Origin: Lachnospiraceae bacterium YSD2013
GTDB lineage: Bacteria; Bacillota; Clostridia; Lachnospirales; Lachnospiraceae
Reading direction: 5' to 3'
Length of the DNA stretch: 64,000 nt
Assembly: GCA_900100895.1 (NCBI GenBank)
Contig: FMTX01000007.1
Location: 248,001-312,000, forward strand
Shown: positions 44,302-51,752 of the stretch, piece after piece
How positions within the stretch are numbered: position 1 is the first letter of the stretch
How the letters are laid out: the number at the start of each line of letters is the position of its first letter
The notes under the pieces: model-generated
Database searches by the model: none
What the model was told of the DNA's origin: nothing
Seen by the model: the letters and a program-made list of their open reading frames with translations, nothing else
Position numbers and translations under genes: made by a program

Positions 44302-45112
44302 CTTTCCACACCTGATACTCTATTCCATCCACCGTCGTTTCTCGCTCCATGGCAAAAGAAAGCTTCTTGAGCAGTGCCTGCGAGGAAACATTGCCGGGCA
44401 TCACAAGCGCGAAGCGTTTTGTCTCGCCGAATCCGTCCATGCGTTCCAATACTGCCTTCATGGCTTCGTAGGCATACCCTTGTTGCTGATAATCTGTGCC
44501 GATTACGAAGCCTACTTCTATCTCATCAAAGCCTTGACGCACCGTTGTGCCCACGCGACCGATGACTCTCTTATCCTTTTTGCGAATGACTGTGTAGATA
44601 CCGTATATCGAAACCTTGTAAACCTTCTCGCGGTACTGCCTTACGTATTCTTTTTCCTCTTCCGGATCGTCGTAGAGGTCTTCGGTGAACTCGGTGAGCT
44701 TCGGGTCTTTGTACATTTCGTAGAAGTAATCTACGTCGGCTTCAGTCGTCTCCCTGAGAATTAAGCGTTTAGTCCGCAGAATCTCCATCGGAAGGTCGTT
44801 TAGCCTATGCCAGACTTCGTCGAAGTACTTATACTCGGCTTCGAAGACGTCGGTGCAGATATACTCCGCGTGAGTCCGCGCTCCTCGCGCACCGTCCTCT
44901 TCAACAATCGCAAGAGCCTTGCCACCTTGCGCTGCAATCTTCTCGTAGGCACCATTATCGTCGGTAACATATAAGTTTTCTTTATTATATTTCACATCAG
45001 CCTCGGTGCCGGCATAGGAAACCTTCACGCCTCTTAAGAGCATCCGCGCGGCAAAAGAAATCCTTCGGCCCGGCCCCGGTCTATGTTTAACAATAAAAAC
45101 AATTCTCTTCAT
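44285..45112 (-). CDS. GNAT acetyltransferase with N-terminal extra domain
   Basis: The 275-residue protein has two parts. Residues about 110-275 are a RimJ/RimL-like GNAT domain (LRTKRLILRETTEADVDYFYEMYKDP..., KRVIGRVGTTVRQGFDEIEVGFVIGTDYQQQGYAYEAMKAVLERM, ending with N-SSQALLKKLSF). Residues 1-105 form an alpha/beta domain (ADVKYNKENLYVTDDNGAYEKIAAQGGKALAIVEEDGARG... EYICTDV) that looks like a small HAD-like lookup domain without catalytic Asp motif. I have seen this layout only in Clostridia. Substrate unknown. Confidence 0.82.
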   Translation of the reverse strand: MKRIVFIVKHRPGPGRRISFAARMLLRGVKVSYAGTEADVKYNKENLYVTDDNGAYEKIAAQGGKALAIVEEDGARGARTHAEYICTDVFEAEYKYFDEVWHRLNDLPMEILRTKRLILRETTEADVDYFYEMYKDPKLTEFTEDLYDDPEEEKEYVRQYREKVYKVSIYGIYTVIRKKDKRVIGRVGTTVRQGFDEIEVGFVIGTDYQQQGYAYEAMKAVLERMDGFGETKRFALVMPGNVSSQALLKKLSFAMERETTVDGIEYQVWKDGNKQ

Positions 45113-45177
45113 TTACTTTCCCCTTAATTTATTTTATCATGTTTGGTAGACAGTATTCTAGTTTAGGAGGAATTATT

Positions 45178-45666
45178 ATGGCTAAGAATCCCATAGTTAC
45201 GATTAAAATGGCAGACGGCGGCGTTATGAAGCTTGAGCTTTATCCCGATATTGCACCCAAGACGGTTGAGAATTTCGTAAGCCTTGTAGAGAAGAAGTTC
45301 TATGACGGACTTATCTTCCACAGAGTTATCAAGGGCTTTATGATTCAGGGCGGCGACCCCGAAGGTACCGGAATGGGAGGCCCCGGCTACTCTATCCCCG
45401 GCGAATTTTCCGCTAACGGATTTGAGAACAACTTAAAGCACACCGAAGGCGTTATCTCCATGGCAAGAAGCATGGATCCCGACTCCGCAGGCAGCCAGTT
45501 CTTCATCATGCACAAGAACTCACCTCACCTTGACGGTTCATATGCAGCTTTCGGTAAGATTATCGAGGGTATGGAAGTTGTGAACAAGATTGCGGAGACC
45601 AAAACCGACTGGTCAGACAGACCTATGGAAGACCAGGTAATGGAGTCAGTCACCGTTGAAGTTTAA
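45178..45666 (+). CDS. Cyclophilin-type peptidyl-prolyl isomerase
   Basis: A 162-residue cytoplasmic cyclophilin: NFVSLVEKKFYDGLIFHRVIKGFMIQGGDPEGTGMGGPGY, SMARSMDPDSAGSQFFIMHKNSPHLDGSYAAFGKIIEGMEVV. The catalytic Arg is in FHRVI and the Gln in SQFFI. ATG 45178 follows TAGGAGG; the longer frame to 45139 adds unconserved residues. It diverges from the GNAT gene and ends with its own terminator. Confidence 0.95.
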   Translation: MAKNPIVTIKMADGGVMKLELYPDIAPKTVENFVSLVEKKFYDGLIFHRVIKGFMIQGGDPEGTGMGGPGYSIPGEFSANGFENNLKHTEGVISMARSMDPDSAGSQFFIMHKNSPHLDGSYAAFGKIIEGMEVVNKIAETKTDWSDRPMEDQVMESVTVEV

Positions 45667-45742
45667 TCGAAAGTGTTCGAAAGATAGAATCAATTCATTT
45701 TAATATTCTGTTAATAAAATTTTAACAAATGATTTGTATTTG

Positions 45743-45774
45743 CAAGACCGTCAGTTTTCTGACGGTCTTGTTCA
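45743..45774 (+). terminator. Terminator after the cyclophilin gene
   Basis: Perfect 12-bp stem (CAAGACCGTCAG / CTGACGGTCTTG) with a TTTT loop. The stem ends in the first TTGTTCA repeat of the adjacent array. Confidence 0.85.
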
Positions 45775-45811
45775 TAATTTGTTCATATTTTGTTTTCAAT
45801 TTGTTCAATAA
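45768..45811 (+). repeat. Four direct repeats with an exact 11-base period
   Basis: TTGTTCATAAT, TTGTTCATATT, TTGTTTTCAAT and TTGTTCAATAA begin at 45768, 45779, 45790 and 45801. The spacing is one helical turn. Tandem 11-bp repeats are the operator form of PhoB/OmpR-family regulators. They lie between convergent genes, ahead of a TATAGT box at 45841. Confidence 0.7.
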
Positions 45812-45852
45812 GTATCCATTATTTAGACACGATTACCTTATATAGTATTAGT

Positions 45853-45967
45853 ATAGAAAAACAAATATAGCTTACAACAAAAGTTGCTAAATACTTTCAA
45901 AAACTTTTTCATAATAAATGCCGGGTAAGATAACTTACCCGGCATCCTCCCTTTTTAGGGGCTTTTT
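45853..45967 (+). ncRNA. Candidate small RNA with intrinsic terminator
   Basis: Hypothesis. Downstream of the 11-bp repeats and AT-rich -10-like boxes (TATAGT 45841-45846, TATTAG 45846-45851) there is no reading frame, but a strong hairpin (45919-45944) followed by TCCTCCC and then GGGGC plus seven T residues (about 45961-45967). A plus-strand transcript of roughly 100-115 bases would end there. TCCTCCC is complementary to the AGGAGG ribosome binding sites, a feature of several Gram-positive regulatory RNAs. No -35 element is convincing. Confidence 0.3.
45919..45944. terminator. Bidirectional terminator hairpin
   Basis: Perfect 11-bp stem (TGCCGGGTAAG / CTTACCCGGCA) with a 4-base loop. On the minus strand it ends the long hprK-to-lipid-kinase run; on the plus strand a T-rich tail follows after some 15 bases. 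Confidence 0.8.
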
Positions 45968-46870
45968 TTATTTAGAGCTTTTCTTTTCAACTGCAAGTTT
46001 CATTCCGTGCTTCATGTTGATAATCTCTGCAATCTTCACATTTCCGCCGAACTCACCGTCAAGCGTCCACGGAACTTTATGCTCCGATGTAAAGGTAATA
46101 TGACTTGTCTTAAAGCAATACAAATCCTTACACGTAATATCTCTGTTCACAAGTGCCGCAAGCACTACATTTATCTCTAACGGATTGGCGGGCTTTCTAA
46201 CAAGTGTAACCTCGAAAAGACCGTCCTTTAAATCTACGTTCTTACCCGTAATGTTCTTAATACCGCCCGCAGACTCGGAATTGGTAATCATTCCATAGAG
46301 GAAATCGTCATCAATTGTCAGGTCGTCGGTCTCAATATGCATATGATAAGGCTTAATATCACCAAGTCTGGTAATAGCCTCGAGAATATATGCGCTGTGT
46401 CCGAACACGTTCTTAAGATCCTGAGGGGTCTGATATGATACCTCGGTAAAAGCACCGAACGCCGCAATATATACGAAAGTCTTCTTATTGAACACTCCCA
46501 CATCGCAAGGCATAAGCCTCTCGCCCATCGCGGTCTTGGCAGCCTTCATGATATCCGAAGGAATGCCTGCGGAAAAAGCAAAATCATTGGTGCTTCCGCC
46601 CGGAATATAACCAATCGGAATCCTCTTATCCTTTTCTCTCTGAGACATGCCCGATACTACCTCGTCAAGTGTACCGTCACCGCCTGCACAGATTACACGG
46701 TCATAACCGTCTTCAAGGTCTCGCACGAGCCTCGCAGCATCCCCGCGCTTTCTGGTAGCAGCGATTGTTATGGTATTATTCTCCATGGAAAAAAGCTCGA
46801 TGATATCACCGAGCTTAAATTTAATCTTTCCTTTACCTGCTTTTGGATTAAAAACAAAAAAGATATTCAT
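45968..46870 (-). CDS. Diacylglycerol kinase-family lipid kinase (YegS/DgkB-like)
   Basis: A 300-residue soluble lipid kinase: FVFNPKAGKGK at the N-terminus, the catalytic-domain motif VICAGGDGTLDEVVSGM, and IGYIPGGSTNDFAFSAGIP. The C-terminal beta domain ends with VPWTLDGEFGG, typical of YegS/DgkB. It phosphorylates diacylglycerol or a related lipid to recycle membrane lipid. It lies three bases after the Crh-like gene and is last in the operon. Confidence 0.92.
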   Translation of the reverse strand: MNIFFVFNPKAGKGKIKFKLGDIIELFSMENNTITIAATRKRGDAARLVRDLEDGYDRVICAGGDGTLDEVVSGMSQREKDKRIPIGYIPGGSTNDFAFSAGIPSDIMKAAKTAMGERLMPCDVGVFNKKTFVYIAAFGAFTEVSYQTPQDLKNVFGHSAYILEAITRLGDIKPYHMHIETDDLTIDDDFLYGMITNSESAGGIKNITGKNVDLKDGLFEVTLVRKPANPLEINVVLAALVNRDITCKDLYCFKTSHITFTSEHKVPWTLDGEFGGNVKIAEIINMKHGMKLAVEKKSSK

Positions 46871-46872
46871 TC

Positions 46873-47130
46873 TTATTCCTGTCCGCTTAAATATTTAACT
46901 ACTCCGTCTACTGCCTTGGCTTCATCAGCTCCGTCGGCAACTACTGTAAGTTCGTCGCCCGTATCCAGTCCCAAGCTCATCATTCCCATGATACTCTTAG
47001 CATTAACGTGCTTGTCCTCTGTATCAAGGTAAACAGATGCTTCAAATTGGCTTGCTACCTGCACAAGCATAGCTACCGGTCTTGCCTCAAGTCCGCCGGC
47101 AAGTTTGATGGTCACATCTTGTTTTGTCAT
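46873..47130 (-). CDS. Crh-like HPr paralogue with Glu in place of His15
   Basis: An 85-residue HPr-fold protein. The active-site loop reads KLAGGLEARPVAMLVQVAS: HPr has GLHARP or GIHARP and Bacillus Crh GLQARP, so Glu replaces the phosphorylated His. The Ser46 region is intact (HVNAKSIMGMMSLGLDTGDELTVVADG). It should be phosphorylated only by HPr kinase, whose gene is about 4 kb upstream in the same run, and could act as CcpA co-regulator. It overlaps whiA by ATGA, the same whiA-crh order as in Bacillus. Confidence 0.88.
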   Translation of the reverse strand: MTKQDVTIKLAGGLEARPVAMLVQVASQFEASVYLDTEDKHVNAKSIMGMMSLGLDTGDELTVVADGADEAKAVDGVVKYLSGQE

Positions 47131-48035
47131 TTTTTCTCCTTTTCACTTCGCAGAGAGTCTGCGAAATCACTTATCTTGCGTAGTCTGTGATTCACTCCGG
47201 ACTTACCTACCGACGGATTAAGCCTGTTACCCAAATCGGTAAAGGATTCTTCCGGGTATTCCGCCCTTATCAGAGCCATTTCCTTAAGTGACTCAGGAAG
47301 TGCATCCAGTCCCACTTTATCCCGAATGTACAAAATGTCATCAATCTGCTTGGTCGCCGCGTTAACCGATCTTGAAACATTGGCTATATCGCAGTTGAGA
47401 CGACGGTTTGTGTTATTGCGTACGTTCTTCTCTATGCGGGTATTGGCAAGACCCATCATAGACTTGTGAGCACCTATAACACTCAATACGTCCGATACGG
47501 CTTCAGATTCCTTGATATATACTACAAAGTACTTCTTCCGAATAGAACGCTTAGCAAGTATATTAAACTGTGAAAGAAGGTATGTCAACAACTTCGCATA
47601 TTCTTCTTTATCCGTAAGAATTTCAAAGTGGTACCCCTTCTTAGGATCTTCAATGTATCCCGCCGCAAGAAATACGCCTCTTAAGTAAGAGCGCTTACAG
47701 CAGTCACGCTTCAATAAATCCATCGGATTGTCAAGATGTAATCGCCTTACTATCTCATCAATCTCACAGTTACGGGCGTCCAGAGTGACCTGTGATTTGA
47801 ACTCATCATCACCGTCCTCAAAAACGTCCGCTTTTATATTAAAGGTTTTGCTTAGCATTGTAAAGCATTTTCTTAATGCGGCTTTATTGTCAGAAGAAAG
47901 AATTAATTTGTCGAATTTATCATCATCTTGCTTCAATAAGAACTTAACGAGTGCCGAAAGTTCGGCGATTCTGCAATGTTCCTCAGCAGGATGCACTTTC
48001 AAAAGTTCATCTTTAACATCCGAAGAAAAAGACAT
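47127..48035 (-). CDS. whiA: WhiA, DNA-binding division regulator
   Basis: The 302-residue protein has the homing-endonuclease-like N-terminal domain (LRKCFTMLSKTFNIKADVF, RSYLRGVFLAAGYIEDPKKGYHFEI, with degenerate catalytic motif) and a C-terminal helix-turn-helix (SFTDLGNRLNPSVGKSGVNHRLRKISDFA). WhiA promotes division and chromosome segregation in Bacillus. It lies between rapZ and the Crh-like gene. Confidence 0.95.
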   Translation of the reverse strand: MSFSSDVKDELLKVHPAEEHCRIAELSALVKFLLKQDDDKFDKLILSSDNKAALRKCFTMLSKTFNIKADVFEDGDDEFKSQVTLDARNCEIDEIVRRLHLDNPMDLLKRDCCKRSYLRGVFLAAGYIEDPKKGYHFEILTDKEEYAKLLTYLLSQFNILAKRSIRKKYFVVYIKESEAVSDVLSVIGAHKSMMGLANTRIEKNVRNNTNRRLNCDIANVSRSVNAATKQIDDILYIRDKVGLDALPESLKEMALIRAEYPEESFTDLGNRLNPSVGKSGVNHRLRKISDFADSLRSEKEKK

Positions 48036-48039
48036 TCTC

Positions 48040-48900
48040 TTACCTTCCGTTATCTACGTCTCTGTGAGTAATTGTAATTCCGTAATTACCGGATGAAAGC
48101 CTCTTGTAAAGCTCCGTGGCAAGCGTCACGCTTCTGTGATGGCCGCCGGTACAGCCTATACCGATTACCAGCTGGTACTTGCCTTCTTTGATATAGTTGG
48201 GAATTAAGAACCTAAGCATATTCTCAAGCATATCAAGGAACTCGCCCGCTTCCTTAAAGCCCATAACGTAATCCTGCACCGCCTCGTCAAGACCCGTCAG
48301 ATTCTTAAGCCTCTCCACATAGAACGGATTGGGTAAGAACCTCACATCGAATACCAGGTCCGCGTCCTGCGGTATACCGTTCTTGAAGCCAAAAGAAAGA
48401 ATATTGACCATCAGGTTATTGTACTGCTTGTTCTGGAGGAATATCTTATCAAGCTCCTCCTTGAAGTCACGGGTTAAGAGATTCGAAGTATCGATTACGT
48501 AATCCGCAATCTTCCTGATATCTACCAGAATCTCACGCTCCTTACGAATACCCTCTTCCACGCGACCGTCGGGTGAAAGCGGATGGAGGCGCCTGGTCTC
48601 TTTGTATCTTCGCAAAAGAACCTGTTCACTCGTCTCAAGGAAAAGTATCTCAAGTCTTATATCTCTTGCCTTAATATCGTTAAGAATCTTAACTACTTCG
48701 GAAAAGGGCTCGTCCGCGCGCACATCGATACCCATGGCAACCTTGGTAAGCTCGGTGTTCTTCTCTGACACAAGGTCCACGAATTTGTCAATTAACTTAA
48801 CCGGAAGATTATCGACACAATAAAAGCCCATGTCCTCAAGCATTTTAAGCGCTGTCCTCTTACCGCTTCCGCTCATTCCTGTAACAACTACAAGACGCAT
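48040..48900 (-). CDS. rapZ: RNase adapter/nucleotide-binding protein RapZ (YvcJ)
   Basis: The 286-residue protein starts MRLVVVTGMSGSGKRTALKMLEDMGFYCVDNLP, a Walker A P-loop, and ends with VIGIGCTGGHHRSVTLATELYKRL, both RapZ signatures; FGFKNGIPQDADLVFDVRFLPNP is also diagnostic. In Bacillus YvcJ hydrolyses GTP and affects competence; in E. coli RapZ senses glucosamine-6-phosphate. YvcK, usually between rapZ and whiA in Bacillus, is missing here. Confidence 0.95.
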   Translation of the reverse strand: MRLVVVTGMSGSGKRTALKMLEDMGFYCVDNLPVKLIDKFVDLVSEKNTELTKVAMGIDVRADEPFSEVVKILNDIKARDIRLEILFLETSEQVLLRRYKETRRLHPLSPDGRVEEGIRKEREILVDIRKIADYVIDTSNLLTRDFKEELDKIFLQNKQYNNLMVNILSFGFKNGIPQDADLVFDVRFLPNPFYVERLKNLTGLDEAVQDYVMGFKEAGEFLDMLENMLRFLIPNYIKEGKYQLVIGIGCTGGHHRSVTLATELYKRLSSGNYGITITHRDVDNGR

Positions 48901-48917
48901 TGACTACCCTCTCCTTC

Positions 48918-49817
48918 TTAATTAAACTCGCCTATTCTGATAACCTCGGGCTCGAGTTCGTAACCCGAAGATTCTTTAACTTTTTTAACAATGAGCTTCA
49001 TAAGCTCGTCTATGTCTGCTGCCGTGCCGCCCTGATCATTTACGACAAAGCCTGCGTGCTTAACCGATACACTGGCGCCGCCCACGCGAAGTCCCTTAAG
49101 ACCCGCATCCTCGATAAGCTTACCCGCAAAAGCACCCTCGGGACGCTTAAACGTACTGCCCGCACTGGGGAACTCAAGCGGCTGCTTGGTACGCCTTCTG
49201 TCCATAAAGTCGGCCATTGCCGCGACAATATCCTCCGGATTACCCTTCTGAAGCTTAAATCGAGTTTCTAAAGCTATATAATCGTCATGCTTGATGACGC
49301 TGTCTCTGTAACCAAAGTGCATCTTGTCGCAAGAAAGCGTAACCGTCTTATCACCGTGAAGAAGCTTCACCGACTCTGTTACATCCTTCATCTCTCCGCC
49401 ATAAGCGCCGGCATTCATTACCATCGCGCCACCCACGGTTCCGGGGATTCCGTATGCGAACTCAAGTCCCGACAGACTATTATCGCGAGCAAACGTGCAT
49501 ACCTTCGAAAGAAGCACACCCGCACCTGCCACAATCACATCGCCCTCGAGCCTTAACTCAAGAAACTCGCCCGCAAGCTTAATTACGTAGCCGTCATAGC
49601 CCTTATCGCTTACGAGAAGATTGCTGCCGTTACCGAGGATAAAGAAATTCTCTCCCTCATCCTTAAGCAACTTCAAAACTCCCGCGAGTTCATCCGCGCT
49701 CTGCGCCATAAGAAGAGCCTTGCAAGGCCCACCGGTCTTAAAGGTAGTGTGCTTGCAAAGCGGCTCATCCGTTAATACATTTTCGCTTTTTAAAAGCGTT
49801 TTTAACCTGTTTATCAT
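48918..49817 (-). CDS. murB: UDP-N-acetylenolpyruvoylglucosamine reductase
   Basis: FAD enzyme that makes UDP-MurNAc for peptidoglycan. The 299-residue type II protein has PLCKHTTFKTGGPCKALL, FILGNGSNLLVSDKGYDG, GIPGTVGGAMVMNAGAYGGE (FAD-binding), and AGSTFKRPEGAFAGKLIEDAGLKG with the catalytic Ser. Its start shares a base with the stop of the ROK kinase. Confidence 0.95.
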   Translation of the reverse strand: MINRLKTLLKSENVLTDEPLCKHTTFKTGGPCKALLMAQSADELAGVLKLLKDEGENFFILGNGSNLLVSDKGYDGYVIKLAGEFLELRLEGDVIVAGAGVLLSKVCTFARDNSLSGLEFAYGIPGTVGGAMVMNAGAYGGEMKDVTESVKLLHGDKTVTLSCDKMHFGYRDSVIKHDDYIALETRFKLQKGNPEDIVAAMADFMDRRRTKQPLEFPSAGSTFKRPEGAFAGKLIEDAGLKGLRVGGASVSVKHAGFVVNDQGGTAADIDELMKLIVKKVKESSGYELEPEVIRIGEFN

Positions 49818-50746
49818 TACAATACCAATTTAGCTGCGCCGTACATACCTGCGTCGTTGCCGAGTGTTGCAAGCAATAACTTGGCGCCCTTTGCTCCGTG
49901 GAATACATATTTCTCAAAAGAAGGTCTGATGTAGCCCATCAGCACTTCACCGGCCTTAGACACACCGCCGCCGATTACGAATGCTTCGGGATTAACTACG
50001 GAAGCGATAACCGCAAGACCCTTGCCGAGCTTCTCACCGAAGTCTTCGGCGATTTCTTTGCAAAGTGCATCGCCGGCCTTAACACCGTCGAATACAGCCT
50101 TGGCTGACAAATCCTCCTTAAGTACGGTTGCACCGCTCCAAGACTTCTTGTGAACGGTTGCAAGATATGAAATACCTGTTGCGGAAGCATACTGCTCGAG
50201 GCAGCCCTTATTACCGCATCCGCAGGTTCTGGTCTCGTCATCGTCAATGTGAATGTGACCGATTTCTCCGCCTGCACCGGTGGAGCCTGCAAGCATCTTG
50301 CCATCGATAATGATACCGCCGCCGACACCTGTGCCGAGGGTAACCATTACCATGTTCTTGTAGCCCTGTCCGCCGCCTTTCCACATCTCACCGAGAGCTG
50401 CGACATTGGCGTCATTACCTGCCATAGATTTAATGCCTGTAAGTGAAGTAAGCTTCTCGCTTACATTGAACTCGCCCCAGCCAAGGTTAACTGCGCGATG
50501 TACCACACCGGCGCCGTCTACGGGTCCGGGAACGCCTACGCCGATACCGGCAACTTCGGCCTTATCGATGTTTTCTTTGGCCAATTTTTCCTCAATGGAA
50601 CGTGCCACATCGGGAAGAATATTCTCGCCGCCGTTCTCCTTGCGGGTAGGAATCTCCCACTTATCTATAAGGTTGCCCTGAATGTCCAGGAAACCCATCT
50701 TAACGGTTGTACCGCCTATATCTACACCAAATACGTATTTAGCCAT
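49817..50746 (-). CDS. glcK: ROK-family sugar kinase (glucokinase)
   Basis: The 309-residue kinase begins MAKYVFGVDIGGTTVKMGFLD (phosphate loop), followed by GIGVGVPGPVDGAG, NLGWGEFNVSEKL, VTLGTGVGGGIIIDG, EIGHIHI, and the zinc motif CGCGNKGCLEQYAS. This is the Firmicute GlcK group, phosphorylating glucose. The frame extends to 50947 but the true start is 50746, overlapping hprK by eight bases. Coupling of a glucokinase to hprK is notable. Confidence 0.93.
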   Translation of the reverse strand: MAKYVFGVDIGGTTVKMGFLDIQGNLIDKWEIPTRKENGGENILPDVARSIEEKLAKENIDKAEVAGIGVGVPGPVDGAGVVHRAVNLGWGEFNVSEKLTSLTGIKSMAGNDANVAALGEMWKGGGQGYKNMVMVTLGTGVGGGIIIDGKMLAGSTGAGGEIGHIHIDDDETRTCGCGNKGCLEQYASATGISYLATVHKKSWSGATVLKEDLSAKAVFDGVKAGDALCKEIAEDFGEKLGKGLAVIASVVNPEAFVIGGGVSKAGEVLMGYIRPSFEKYVFHGAKGAKLLLATLGNDAGMYGAAKLVL

Positions 50747-51689
50747 TCTTTTCGTCCTCTTCTCTCTTCTTTGCAAAATTTTCCTGAATTCTCTTGTAGA
50801 ATTCCTGAGCAGCGTTGTAGCCCATCTTCTTCTGTCTGTAGTTAACCGCAGCCGACTCGCAGATAATTGCAAGGTTACGACCGGGTCTGATGGGGATGTT
50901 GTGACATACGACCTTGTTGCCAAGATACTCGGTGTACTGCTCTTCAAGACCGAGTCTGTCGTATTCCTTGTCCCTGTTCCACTCTTCGAGACGGATTACA
51001 AGGTCGATGGACTGAGTGTCCTTAACGCTTGATACACCGAAAAGTGTCTTAACGTCCACAATACCGATACCGCGAAGCTCGATAAAGTGCTTGGTAACAT
51101 CGGGAGCGGAACCGATTAAGGTATCGTCGCTCACCTTTCTGATTTCAACCGCATCATCCGATACAAGACGGTGACCACGCTTGATAAGCTCCAGAGCCGC
51201 CTCTGACTTACCGATGCCGCTCTCACCCGTAATCAGCACACCTTCGCCGTATACATCAACGAGAACGCCGTGCACCACGATACAGGGAGCAAGCTTAACC
51301 TTAAGCCATCTGATAATCTCAGCCATGAAATCGGAAGTGGATTTCTTGGTCATAAGAACCGGAACTTTATGTTTGTTGGCAATCTCTAAGAATATGTCGT
51401 CGGGCATCAGTTCTCGACAATATACCACTGCAGGGGTCTCTTCAAAAGAAAGAAGCTTCTCATAAGCCTCGCGCTTCTCCTTCTTGGAAAGGTTCTCCAT
51501 GTAAGTATATTCAACGAATCCGATAATCTGAAGTCGTGCGGCATCATAGTGCTCGTAGTATCCCGCAATCTGAATCGCAGGACGGTTAATGTCGGGCTGG
51601 GTAATCTTAATCTTGGAAATATCGATATCCGGAGTAAGATTCTCAAGCTTCATCTTATCGATTACAGTTTCAAGTGCAACATATGCCAT
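50739..51689 (-). CDS. hprK: HPr kinase/phosphorylase
   Basis: Bifunctional enzyme that phosphorylates Ser46 of HPr/Crh in response to fructose 1,6-bisphosphate and reverses it with phosphate. The 316-residue sequence has Walker A LITGESGIGKSEAALELI, the P-loop partner HRLVSDDAVEI, and the signature ELRGIGIVDVKTLFG. It follows uvrC after 63 bases and leads into glcK-murB-rapZ-whiA-crh-like. Confidence 0.96.
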   Translation of the reverse strand: MAYVALETVIDKMKLENLTPDIDISKIKITQPDINRPAIQIAGYYEHYDAARLQIIGFVEYTYMENLSKKEKREAYEKLLSFEETPAVVYCRELMPDDIFLEIANKHKVPVLMTKKSTSDFMAEIIRWLKVKLAPCIVVHGVLVDVYGEGVLITGESGIGKSEAALELIKRGHRLVSDDAVEIRKVSDDTLIGSAPDVTKHFIELRGIGIVDVKTLFGVSSVKDTQSIDLVIRLEEWNRDKEYDRLGLEEQYTEYLGNKVVCHNIPIRPGRNLAIICESAAVNYRQKKMGYNAAQEFYKRIQENFAKKREEDEKNG

Positions 51690-51752
51690 AAAGAAATGCC
51701 TCCTTATATAATCGCTACATAAAAGTGTAACACAATGCAGTTAATATCGCCA

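Noticed and set aside
45768-45860. Plasmid-type iterons or origin at the 11-bp repeats (TAGTATTAGTATAG follows)
   Set aside because: No replication protein gene and no DnaA box nearby; chromosomal housekeeping genes on both sides.
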